Below, piece by piece: positions 17,418-25,161 of a DNA stretch of 50,607 nucleotides (its first letter is position 1; each line of letters starts with the position of its first letter). The translations under genes were made by a program, and so were the position numbers. The notes beneath the pieces are model-generated. The model searched no databases. It was not told the DNA's origin and saw only the letters and a list, made by a program, of their open reading frames with translations. This DNA comes from Anabaena azotica FACHB-119 (GTDB lineage Bacteria > Cyanobacteriota > Cyanobacteriia > Cyanobacteriales > Nostocaceae). The DNA lies in assembly GCF_014697625.1 (NCBI RefSeq), contig NZ_JACJSG010000053.1:1-50607 (forward strand). Direction: 5' to 3'.

Positions 17418-17851
17418 GGTGTGAGTGCGTACATTTGTTGAGGAGTTAGCAGGACTTTTTCGAGTAAGAGACTGTCTGTTTTGGCAGTATCTTTAATAAT
17501 TACGGCTTTGGCATTTTCGTTTAATAATATTTTCTTATCTGCCGTAAAACTAAATTCTTGTCCAGGCATAAAGCCTTTTTGAATGAGTTTTTTTAATGCA
17601 AATCTCGTAACTGATTCTAGTAACTGAGTGCAAGACTGCCAATCAGCTAACTTATCAAAAATCCAGTGAAATGTTTCTGGATGAGTTGTTGATAATTCTA
17701 AAATTGCTGCTGTTAAACAGGATTCTATATATTCAGGATTTAAATTAAGATGTAACTGATTTACCCAAGTTTCTATAAGTCTTTTATCTTGAAACTTTAA
17801 AATATAAACTGCTCGTTCGAGATGGAAGTGAAATAGTTCTAAATCTTTCAT
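17414..17851 (-). CDS. Hypothetical protein co-transcribed with the Mo-nitrogenase-like gene
   Basis: I do not recognise this 145-residue protein. The N-terminal 100 residues look helical (FHFHLERAVYILKFQDKRLIETWVNQLHL, ETFHWIFDKLADWQSC). The last 45 look beta-rich, ending in EKVLLTPQQMYALTP. No signal peptide or membrane span is seen. It overlaps the following gene by four bases (ATGA), a clear sign of a two-gene operon. Base composition is slightly lower in GC than that of its neighbours. Confidence 0.7.
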   Translation of the reverse strand: MKDLELFHFHLERAVYILKFQDKRLIETWVNQLHLNLNPEYIESCLTAAILELSTTHPETFHWIFDKLADWQSCTQLLESVTRFALKKLIQKGFMPGQEFSFTADKKILLNENAKAVIIKDTAKTDSLLLEKVLLTPQQMYALTP

Positions 17852-18072
17852 TTTTCTCAGTTATAGATGTAATAAAAAAAATTAATCGACTTATGCAGTG
17901 GCTAGGAAATGATTCTACTTCTTTAATCTCAAAAATCAGGCTTGGGCAATAGGTATTTATTCATTACCTATCAGTAAAACTACTGTCAAACTGTTAATTT
18001 CCTAGTTGCTTCTAACTTTAAACCTGAAAAATGCAGAACTTGTGGAGATACGTCTAAAGATAGATATTTTTT

Positions 18073-18453
18073 TTAAGTTGACCAATCTAAAGCAGCCGCG
18101 ACTTGAGCCGGTAATTTCATCGCTTTGAAGGGCTTGGTAATGATGGCTCTAACTCCCAACTCAGCAAATCGCCTCTGTTCGGCGGCTTGCACCTTCGCCG
18201 TCAACAAAATCACCGGAATTGACGCAGTAACAGGATTGGCTTGTAAAGCTTGAAAAGTGGCGATTCCGTCCATATCTGGCATCATCACATCCAACAGAAT
18301 CACATCCGGCTGTTCAGCCACAGCTTTAGCCACTCCCTCAATACCACAAGCAGCAGTAGAAACTTCCCATGCACCCACGGCTTTCAAGGCGAGTTCAGCC
18401 ACTGCTCGAATATCATATTCATCATCAATAATGAGAATGCGCTTGGTAGTCAT
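18073..18453 (-). CDS. Single-domain response regulator (receiver only)
   Basis: This 126-residue CheY-like receiver has no output domain. The acidic pair Asp10-Asp11, phospho-acceptor Asp55 (VILLDVMMPDMDG), Thr85 and Lys107 (IITKPF) are all present, so it should be phosphorylated. It lies just downstream of the 1061-residue hybrid kinase on the same strand, separated by 75 bases of heptamer repeats, and is a likely phospho-relay partner. Confidence 0.93.
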   Translation of the reverse strand: MTTKRILIIDDEYDIRAVAELALKAVGAWEVSTAACGIEGVAKAVAEQPDVILLDVMMPDMDGIATFQALQANPVTASIPVILLTAKVQAAEQRRFAELGVRAIITKPFKAMKLPAQVAAALDWST

Positions 18454-18545
18454 AACAGTTATCAGTTATCAGTTATCAGTTATCAGTTGTCAGTTGTCAG
18501 TTGTCAGCTGATGTTCACTGATAACTGTTCACTGTTCACTGACAA
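18452..18545. repeat. Heptamer arrays between the hybrid kinase and its regulator
   Basis: CAGTTAT heptamers (18455-18487) change to CAGTTGT (18488-18508) and then to ACTGATA/ACTGTTC units. The array overlaps the last codons of the kinase gene (18529) and the start of the receiver gene (18453). Confidence 0.88.
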
Positions 18546-21500
18546 CTGACACACCTACTTCCCGACAAATCACTCGATTGAGTAGGTTAATGACTCGCTG
18601 CTCGAATTCTTGGGTATTAATGCGTCCTTTGGTGAGAAATAGGGTTTGTCCTAACTTTAATCTTTGGCGATCGCTTTCATCTAAATCGCGGGCTGTGTAC
18701 ACTACTAAAGGTACATGAGATAGGCGCTGATATTGTCGCAACCAATCCACCACAGCAAAACCATCACATTCGGGTAATCCTAAATCTAGTACCAATAAGT
18801 CAGGAATGAGATTTTGACTCAGTTGTATAGCTTCCTTTCCTGTTTGAGCATGGAATGTCGATGTTCCATGACGATTGAACATGGCAATCAACAACTGTGC
18901 TAAATCTGGATCATCTTCTACAACTAGTACCTTAATAGCTGGTAGTTGCTTGGCTGTAGCTTTTTCTAAAGCTTGGCACAACAACTTTACATCTGGAGGT
19001 TTGATAATCCAATCACTCACATCAGGGGGAAGTTCTTTACTATTGTCAGGGGCTATACCACTGAGAATAATCACTGGTACATTTTTGATATCTGGCTGCT
19101 GTTTGAGAAGTCCTAAAGTTTCCCAACCGTCCATCCCTGGCATCATCAGGTTGAGAATAATTGCATCAGGCTGGTTTAATGTCGCCTGTTCCACCGCCTC
19201 CTCTCCTGAAGCCACAGTCATCACTTGATAACCCTGCCTTTCTAGCATCACTTGTACAACAGCCCGCACCGAAGGATCATCATCACAAAGCATGATTAAA
19301 GGAGGAGTCAAGCTAGGGCAATGCTGAGGTAAGGTGTGAGGGAGAGTCAAAAAATCATCGCTTTTCTGCTCCTCTTCTAAGAAAATTGGCAAGGTAAAAA
19401 AGAAAGTGCTACCTTCGCCCAAAATACTCTCCGCCCAAATTTGCCCTCCATGATGCTGCAAGATGCTGCGACAAATAGCCAAACCTAAACCTGTACCACC
19501 TTTTTGCCGGGAATCTGAAGCGTCAACTTGTCCAAAACGCTCAAAGATAGATTCCAGTTTATCAGCCGGGATACCCCGACCTTGGTCTTTGACCTGAAAC
19601 AAGATATGAGACGCTGTACTGAGATTGTCAAAAACAGATGTTTCTAAATCTTGCTCACCAAATTTCTCTAATTTTGAATTTTGAATTTTGAATTTTGAAT
19701 TTATTTGCCCCAATTCAGCACTTACCCAAACTGTAGAACCAGGAGCAGAAAATTTCATAGCATTGCTGAGGAGATTTGTCAATACCTGGATGATGCGATC
19801 AGGATCTGCCCAGAGGCGGGCGGATAAGGGGGACATGGAGATTTTCACGCCTGCTTGTTCTGCCATTTCCTCCATCACCTCTACCGATTGAGTCATTAAA
19901 TCGGCTGCATTGCAGGCTTCGGGGGTAATTTGAATTTTTCCCGATTCAATTCTTTCGATATCTAGGATATCGTTGATGAGACGCACCAACCTATCGGTGT
20001 TATTAGCAGCAATATTTAACATCCGTTGAGCATCTTCTGAACCTGCGGCTAGGACTCCACTAGCCAATAAGTCTAAAGCACCGGAAATAGAAGTTAAGGG
20101 GGTGCGTAGTTCGTGGCTGACTACGGAGACGAATTCATCTTTGAGACGTTCAACTTCGCGGCGATCGCTGATATCCTTCATAAAGCAGTAATGCCCAATA
20201 AATTCCTGCTGTTGGTTATAGGCTTTGACCATTACTACTTGTTTATCGAAGGCTGAACCATCTTTACGCATGGCTCTAGCTTCAATTTCTACCTTGCCGT
20301 TTTTCAGCATTTGTTGGTAGGCTACGATCATCTTTTCTTGGTCGTCTGGGTGGACTGTTACTTGCCATTCCATCCCCACCATTTCTTCTGGTTCGTACCC
20401 GGTGATGTTGGCGTAGGCTGGATTTACCTTGATGTAACGCCCCTGTGTATCTAACTGAGAAATACCCTCTACTGCGCTTTCTAAAGCTTGGCTGAGGTGG
20501 AGGAGTTCTTCTTCTGTGCGTTTGCGTAAGCGAAGCTCGTCGAAGACATCGTTAATATCGGTCATTGTACCGATGTAGCCTATCACCTCACCGTGAGTTC
20601 CTCTTTCGGGAATTGCTTGGGCTATTACCCAATTGATGACGTTATGGGGATGGCAAAAACGATACTCAGCTTTAAAGGGTAAATTTTGCTGTATAGCTTG
20701 ATTCCATTCAGTAACAATACGCAGGCGATCGTCTGGATGTAAAGACTGTACCCAGCCTTCACCAAGCACATCTTCCGGCGGGGAGCCGATTAACTTACAA
20801 GCCCGTTCATTGACAAAAATGCAACGTCCAGAGGCATCATTCCGAAAAATTCCCACTGGTGCAGTTTGTGCCAAGGTAGCATAACGATGTTCGCTTTCCC
20901 GTAAAGCCGCTTCCGCCGCTTTGCTTGCAGTAATATCACTACCAATCCCCAGATACCCCGTAACATTATTTTCCGCATCGTACAACGGGCTAACGGATAG
21001 CATAATTGGGAAACGAGAACCATCCTTACGAATATATGTCCATTCTCGTTCCTCTATCTGCCCTAGCCGCGCTTTAGCGACAAATACCTCAAATCCGGGT
21101 TCAATCTTCACACCCAATTCTTGGGATAGTTCTTGTGCCACTTTGACGATTTCATCCTTGTCGTGGATAATCTCCGGCGTTGTTTTACCAATCACTTCGT
21201 CGGCGGTGTACCCTAGCCATCGTTGGGCGGTTGCATTAAATGTCTGAATTATGCCGTCCTGTGTGGCGGAAATGATTGTGTAGTTGGCACTATTGACAAT
21301 TGCCTGTTGCAGTTTTTGGCTTGCAACTTCTGGCTGTACTGTACTGGGCAATTGCAACGCTTTTGTAACTAATTTTACAGATACAAATGCTGTGCAAAGA
21401 GAAATGATTGCCGTAATCGCTTTGAGCAAACCAGACAACCAATAATTAGGCTGCCAAAGCGTCCATATCTCCATCATGTGGGTTGTGCCAGTTGCAACAA

Positions 21501-21714
21501 TCAACGCACTCAAGAGCAGAAAGATGATTTTAAAGGGAAATTCTTGTCGCTTGTTGACGAAATAGAGCAATGTTAAAGCAATTGAATAATAAGCTATGGC
21601 AATTAAAGTATCTGATAAAAGATGCAGCCACACCAGCCCCGGATTCCATATATAGCAATGCTCTTGGGGAAAAGATGGGACTGAAAGCAAAAATGAGTAT
21701 GGTAGGCTGCTCAT
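18529..21714 (-). CDS. Hybrid sensor histidine kinase with ethylene-receptor-like membrane domain
   Basis: This 1061-residue phosphorelay kinase has these domains in order. Residues 15-120 are a three-helix membrane domain aligning without gaps to plant ETR1 (offset +10: Asp25=Asp35, Tyr32=Tyr42, His69=His79). Three PAS/PAC domains follow (about 135-270, 275-390, 400-520), then HisKA with His534 (SHELRTPLT), HATPase_c (N box near 647, G boxes near 712 and 740), receiver 1 (about 805-915) and receiver 2 (about 928-1050, phospho-acceptor Asp977). Odd points: the copper ligand Cys65 of ETR1 is Thr75; Pro36 is Ala46; receiver 1 has Asn855 at the phospho-acceptor site; a repeat-derived insert (about 670-698) sits inside the ATPase domain. 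It may sense ethylene-like ligands or have lost that ability. Confidence 0.92.
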   Translation of the reverse strand: MSSLPYSFLLSVPSFPQEHCYIWNPGLVWLHLLSDTLIAIAYYSIALTLLYFVNKRQEFPFKIIFLLLSALIVATGTTHMMEIWTLWQPNYWLSGLLKAITAIISLCTAFVSVKLVTKALQLPSTVQPEVASQKLQQAIVNSANYTIISATQDGIIQTFNATAQRWLGYTADEVIGKTTPEIIHDKDEIVKVAQELSQELGVKIEPGFEVFVAKARLGQIEEREWTYIRKDGSRFPIMLSVSPLYDAENNVTGYLGIGSDITASKAAEAALRESEHRYATLAQTAPVGIFRNDASGRCIFVNERACKLIGSPPEDVLGEGWVQSLHPDDRLRIVTEWNQAIQQNLPFKAEYRFCHPHNVINWVIAQAIPERGTHGEVIGYIGTMTDINDVFDELRLRKRTEEELLHLSQALESAVEGISQLDTQGRYIKVNPAYANITGYEPEEMVGMEWQVTVHPDDQEKMIVAYQQMLKNGKVEIEARAMRKDGSAFDKQVVMVKAYNQQQEFIGHYCFMKDISDRREVERLKDEFVSVVSHELRTPLTSISGALDLLASGVLAAGSEDAQRMLNIAANNTDRLVRLINDILDIERIESGKIQITPEACNAADLMTQSVEVMEEMAEQAGVKISMSPLSARLWADPDRIIQVLTNLLSNAMKFSAPGSTVWVSAELGQINSKFKIQNSKLEKFGEQDLETSVFDNLSTASHILFQVKDQGRGIPADKLESIFERFGQVDASDSRQKGGTGLGLAICRSILQHHGGQIWAESILGEGSTFFFTLPIFLEEEQKSDDFLTLPHTLPQHCPSLTPPLIMLCDDDPSVRAVVQVMLERQGYQVMTVASGEEAVEQATLNQPDAIILNLMMPGMDGWETLGLLKQQPDIKNVPVIILSGIAPDNSKELPPDVSDWIIKPPDVKLLCQALEKATAKQLPAIKVLVVEDDPDLAQLLIAMFNRHGTSTFHAQTGKEAIQLSQNLIPDLLVLDLGLPECDGFAVVDWLRQYQRLSHVPLVVYTARDLDESDRQRLKLGQTLFLTKGRINTQEFEQRVINLLNRVICREVGVSVVSEQ

Positions 21715-21734
21715 AAATCCTCCTATAGGAAAGT

Positions 21735-21885
21735 GGGGAGGTAGGGGAGAAGGGGGAGATGAGGGAGATGAGGGAGTAACCCACCCCTAACCCCTAAGAG
21801 GAGGGGAATAGGGAGATGAGGGAGATAAGGGAGATGAGGGAAAGTAACTGTTGACTGTTGACTATTGACTATTGACTATTGACCA
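21735..21885. repeat. Nonamer GGGAGATGA and heptamer TTGACTA arrays
   Basis: GGGAGATGA-type units occur at 21750-21775 and 21810-21842, split by a copy of the CCCACCCCTAACCCC element. TTGACTGT/TTGACTA heptamers follow at 21848-21885. They fill the divergent promoter region between the hybrid kinase and psbY. Confidence 0.85.
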
Positions 21886-21997
21886 ATTTAATTTTTCTTT
21901 ACAAATATATGTAGAAAAATTGTCCACTTCAGCTAAAAATAAAAAATGAGAACATTTGACAAAAATTTAATTTCTACGTAATAGAGGGGTTCTAGAT

Positions 21998-22126
21998 ATG
22001 GATAATATTGATTATCGTGTAGCGATCGTTTTAGCGCCAATCGCAGTTGCTGCTGGCTGGGCTGCTTTTAACATCGGTGCTGCTGCTTTAAGACAAGTCC
22101 AGAACTTCTTAAACAGAGAAGCTTAA
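21998..22126 (+). CDS. psbY: Photosystem II protein PsbY
   Basis: PsbY is a small one-helix subunit at the edge of photosystem II, near cytochrome b559. The 42-residue product starts MDNIDYRVAIVLAPIAV and continues with AAGWAAFNIGAAALRQVQNFL, matching cyanobacterial PsbY throughout, including the W-AA-NIG-AA-RQ core. A GAGGGG ribosome site lies ten bases before the ATG. A TTGACA is present at 21956-21961, but with normal spacing it would leave almost no leader, so no promoter is called. A good terminator follows. Confidence 0.93.
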   Translation: MDNIDYRVAIVLAPIAVAAGWAAFNIGAAALRQVQNFLNREA

Positions 22127-22151
22127 ATCTCAGTTAGAAATTTTAACCTTT

Positions 22152-22188
22152 AACCGACTGTTCTCTTTACCGAGGCAGTCGGTTTTAA
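22152..22188 (+). terminator. psbY terminator
   Basis: AACCGACTG (22152-22160) pairs perfectly with CAGTCGGTT (22176-22184), followed by TTTAAT. It lies 26 bases after the psbY stop, as expected for a monocistronic photosystem gene. Confidence 0.85.
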
Positions 22189-22254
22189 TCTAGGGGATGG
22201 GGACTGGGTATTGGGGAAAGGGGAAAGGGGAAAGGGAAAGTTAGTAATTTCTCC

Positions 22255-22330
22255 CCCTACTCCCTCATCTCCCTCATCTCCCTCATCTCCCTCATCTCCC
22301 TCATCTCCCTCATCTCCCTCATCTCCCCCC
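22255..22330. repeat. CTCCCTCAT nonamer array
   Basis: About seven to eight tandem CTCCCTCAT nonamers. Because the unit is three codons long it stays open in frame with folC and would encode (Ser-Ser-Pro)n if translation began at the TTG at 22211. The array sits directly before the likely folC start. Confidence 0.9.
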
Positions 22331-22333
22331 TCT

Positions 22334-23593
22334 GTGAACATCGATTCCCTACTCTTCCCATTCCACCATTTTGGCGTTCATCTCGGACTTTCGCGCATTG
22401 TCAAATTATTAGCCAATCTTGGCAATCCTCATGAGCGAGTTCCCACAATTCATGTTGCTGGTACAAATGGCAAAGGTTCTGTATGTGCCTATCTCTCCTC
22501 AGTACTGACAGAGGCTGGTTATCGTACAGGGCGGTATACTTCCCCTCATCTAGTTGATTGGACGGAACGTATTTGTGTCAATGAAGAGCAAATTTCTCAT
22601 GAGGAGTTTTGTAAATTATTGTTAACAGTTCAAGCAGCTATTAGCCTAGATGATGAGTATCCTACTCAATTTGAGGTGATTACGGCAGCTGCTTGGTTAT
22701 ATTTTGCCCAGCAACAAGTCGATGTAGCGGTGATAGAAGTAGGATTGGGTGGGCGGTTAGATGCTACCAATGTGATTTCTGACCCTTTGGTGACGGTGAT
22801 AACTTCTATTAGCCGTGAACATTGGCAACAATTGGGGCCGACTGTGGCTGATATTGCTGGGGAAAAAGCGGGGATTCTTAAAAGTGGGTGTCCGGCGGTG
22901 GTTGGGACGCTACCAGAGGATGCAGAGAAAGTGGTGCGATCGCGCGCTCAAGAATTACAATGTCCTTTAATTCTGCCTCAACCTACTCATCAAATCTCTG
23001 ACAAATTAGCAGAATATCAGAGTATTTTCCAGGCAAAAACTATTAAATATCCTCTACCTTTACAGGGACAAATTCAACTAACTAATTCCGCTTTGGCATT
23101 AGCCGCTTTAGAAGTTTTGCAACAAAAAGGTTGGCAGATTTCTGAAGAGGCAATTATTAACGGCATAGCAAAAACTAAATGGCCTGGGCGAATGCAATGG
23201 ATTAGTTGGCACAACCACAAACTCTTAATTGATGGCGCTCATAATCCCGCATCTGCTCAAGTCCTCAGAGATTATGTAGATATCTTAAATAGTCAATCTG
23301 TAACTTGGGTGATGGGAATGTTATCTACTAAAGACCATGCTGATATTTTGCAAGCATTATTAAAACCAAATGACCAATTATATCTAGTACCAGTACCAGA
23401 TAATAATTCCGCAGATACAGAGTATTTAGCCAAGTTAGCTAATGATATTTGTCCTGAATTAACTCTTTGTCAAACTTACCCAGATTTACCATTAGCCCTA
23501 GAAACTGCATTTAACTCAACAGATAACTTAGTAGTTTTATGCGGTTCCTTATATTTAATTGGTCATTTTTTAGGAACCTCCGATGGTTCGTAG
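22334..23593 (+). CDS. folC: Bifunctional folylpolyglutamate synthase / dihydrofolate synthase
   Basis: FolC adds glutamate to dihydropteroate and to folates, completing and retaining the cofactor. From the GTG at 22334 the protein has 419 residues and begins with the family opening (NIDSLLFPFHHFGVHLGLSRI). It has the ATP loop HVAGTNGKGSV (about 40-50), SPHLVDWTERI, the DATNVI segment and the C-terminal LLIDGAHNPAS. An in-frame TTG lies at 22211, but that stretch only translates the nonamer repeat. No clear ribosome site is seen before the GTG. The stop codon TAG is part of a repeat recurring inverted near 25.1 kb. Confidence 0.93.
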   Translation: MNIDSLLFPFHHFGVHLGLSRIVKLLANLGNPHERVPTIHVAGTNGKGSVCAYLSSVLTEAGYRTGRYTSPHLVDWTERICVNEEQISHEEFCKLLLTVQAAISLDDEYPTQFEVITAAAWLYFAQQQVDVAVIEVGLGGRLDATNVISDPLVTVITSISREHWQQLGPTVADIAGEKAGILKSGCPAVVGTLPEDAEKVVRSRAQELQCPLILPQPTHQISDKLAEYQSIFQAKTIKYPLPLQGQIQLTNSALALAALEVLQQKGWQISEEAIINGIAKTKWPGRMQWISWHNHKLLIDGAHNPASAQVLRDYVDILNSQSVTWVMGMLSTKDHADILQALLKPNDQLYLVPVPDNNSADTEYLAKLANDICPELTLCQTYPDLPLALETAFNSTDNLVVLCGSLYLIGHFLGTSDGS

Positions 23594-23778
23594 TAAGGAC
23601 TTTAGTCCGTCCAGTTATAAAAATAGTACGGGTAGTACGGGTAAAGACAGCTTTCTATTGTTCCCTCTAAATTGACCTACACCACGTTATTTTCTATTCA
23701 ATGATGAATTTACCGAAACTTGCTCGCGCCTTGCTGGGCAAAATAAAAGCCACCTACTAGGCGGCGGTCTGGTCTATA

Positions 23779-23810
23779 AAGCCAATCCTGCTATGGATTG
23801 GCTTAGTTTG
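23779..23810. terminator. Hairpin between folC and the unknown gene pair
   Basis: AAGCCAATCC (23779-23788) pairs perfectly with GGATTGGCTT (23795-23804) around a six-base loop. It can serve the convergent folC and 97-residue genes, though the T run (CTTTTTTTG) is only reached about 15 bases later on the plus strand. Confidence 0.55.
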
Positions 23811-23862
23811 GTAGAAAAACTTTTTTTGATGAATCACAATTTATGTAACACAATGTATTGAT

Positions 23863-24156
23863 TTATACCACCAAATTCATCGCCATTAAAGGATTATCTA
23901 ATTGGTGATTTTTAACCAATAACATATATGAACGAACCTTTAATAAATTTTCTCCACGCTCTTTTCTTCTTCGGCGTGCTGTCATACAAGGTTCGTACGT
24001 CCAATTTTCAAGCCAATCACCGTCTACATCTTCAACAAACTGATGAATGCCTTCTACTCCAAATTCTTCTCTAGAGCGAACTAGATCCCGCCCCCTTTGG
24101 AGGGATTGCATAACTTCATCAATTTTTTGTTTTCTAACGTCCAAATTTGAAGACAT
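23863..24156 (-). CDS. Hypothetical protein, second gene of the bracketed pair
   Basis: I do not recognise this 97-residue protein. The N-terminal half is charged and helical (DVRKQKIDEVMQSLQRGRDLVRSREEFGVEGI), followed by an acidic stretch (FVEDVDGDWLENW) and a basic patch (ARRRRKERGENLLKVR). It begins 12 bases after the stop of the 234-residue gene, so they form an operon. Size and charge would suit a partner or antitoxin-like protein, but nothing proves it. Confidence 0.6.
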   Translation of the reverse strand: MSSNLDVRKQKIDEVMQSLQRGRDLVRSREEFGVEGIHQFVEDVDGDWLENWTYEPCMTARRRRKERGENLLKVRSYMLLVKNHQLDNPLMAMNLVV

Positions 24157-24168
24157 TGCTTTAATGCC

Positions 24169-24873
24169 TTATCTATCTATGTTTACTACACAATAACAAA
24201 TATTTTGGTTTAAGTCACTATGGATAACAACACATCGTGCTATTTTTTCATTTACATCAGGTAATGTAGGATTAAAGCTTATAAACAAACCTCGGTTAAT
24301 CCTCCAATGTGATAGCGTTTTCAGCCATTCATTTTGCTTATCCAATGTTTTCACTATATTGAGAGTAGTTATTTGTACACAAAATGGCATTCCTTTGTTC
24401 GTTGCAGCAATTATATCTGTAGCCATTGATAGATCAGCAATATATGGGCTAAAACTATTACCTCCGTAATATTCTAGATTTTCCCGAATTTTTTTAATTC
24501 TTGGTGCGTCTGATCCAGTAAAGCTCCCATCTAATAGTTTTTGTTTCCATATTTGGATTTTAGGATCTTTTTCATTAATCCATTGAGGGAACAAGTATTC
24601 ATACCAGTACCTTTCGGACTCCGGTAGTAAGTTAAATATAGAGTTTTTGTCTTCTTCCTCTAAAGCTTGGATTTTCAACCAAGTATCAGTAAAAGTTATT
24701 AGTTCATCAAGAAACTGCATTAGATGTTTTTTACTTTTGATGAGTCCTGGTTTCTTTTTATGTATCCAACGCTGTATGTCTTGAAGTCTGACTGATAGAT
24801 TATTACTGACGACCTTAGAATCTTCGGTAAGCTTGTATAAATCAAATATAATACTTTCTATAGTTTTTCCCAT
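24169..24873 (-). CDS. Hypothetical protein, first gene of the bracketed pair
   Basis: This 234-residue protein is not recognised. It is helical and charged for about 130 residues (SVRLQDIQRWIHKKKPGLIKSKKHLMQFL). After that a segment (about 145-185) with SPYIADLSMATDIIAATNKG and MPFCVQITTLN resembles the Asp...(Glu/Gln)-x-Thr/Lys strand pattern of PD-(D/E)XK-type nucleases, but the final Lys is missing (QIT). GC content is clearly lower than in the neighbouring folC and psbA genes, which suggests transfer. Nuclease or restriction-like function is only a possibility. Confidence 0.6.
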   Translation of the reverse strand: MGKTIESIIFDLYKLTEDSKVVSNNLSVRLQDIQRWIHKKKPGLIKSKKHLMQFLDELITFTDTWLKIQALEEEDKNSIFNLLPESERYWYEYLFPQWINEKDPKIQIWKQKLLDGSFTGSDAPRIKKIRENLEYYGGNSFSPYIADLSMATDIIAATNKGMPFCVQITTLNIVKTLDKQNEWLKTLSHWRINRGLFISFNPTLPDVNEKIARCVVIHSDLNQNICYCVVNIDR

Positions 24874-25103
24874 ATTTTTTTCTAAAAGTTTTCAGCTAAC
24901 TAGTTATATTAACAATTGTCTAAAGTATAAAAAACATTAATTACACTGAAGTGTAGCTTATCTGTACGAAACTTAGTTAACGGAACTTAGACAAAAACTA
25001 GTTGAAAAAACCATCAAACGTATATACAGAAATATTTCGACATCGTTTTACCCTCTACCACAATTCATAAAACGCCTCTAAGGACTAAAGTCCTTACTAC
25101 AAA

Positions 25104-25135
25104 CAAAAAGCGCTCTCCCAATTTGGGAGAGCGCT
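25104..25135 (-). terminator. Terminator of psbA copy 1
   Basis: A perfect 13-base stem, AGCGCTCTCCCAA (25109-25121) with its complement at 25123-25135, reads into TTTTTG on the minus strand. It lies 27 bases past the stop. Confidence 0.88.
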
Positions 25136-25161
25136 AAGATATGCAAGTTAAAGCTTAAAGA

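Larger units (their letters stand above)
23590..25100. mobile_element. Putative accessory cassette bracketed by a 19-base inverted repeat
   Basis: GTAGTAAGGACTTTAGTCC at 23590-23608 (overlapping the folC stop) recurs as its exact reverse complement at 25082-25100, just before the psbA terminator. Between them lie only two unrecognised low-GC genes on the minus strand and AT-rich spacer. No transposase is present. The repeat is itself palindromic (AAGGACTTTAGTCC) and may be a dispersed REP-like sequence, so mobility is an inference. Confidence 0.45.

Noticed and set aside
21956..21984. TTGACA...TAATAG promoter for psbY
   Set aside because: The implied start of transcription would leave the GAGGGG ribosome site outside the mRNA, so the match is probably chance.
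22211..22333. Longer FolC with a (Ser-Ser-Pro)n N-terminus
   Set aside because: The extension is a pure translation of the nonamer repeat from a TTG codon. The conserved protein begins at the GTG at 22334.
23700..23810. Possible tRNA from the clustered hairpins near 23.75 kb
   Set aside because: No acceptor-stem, anticodon or T-loop pattern could be fitted. It is better explained as a terminator-type hairpin.
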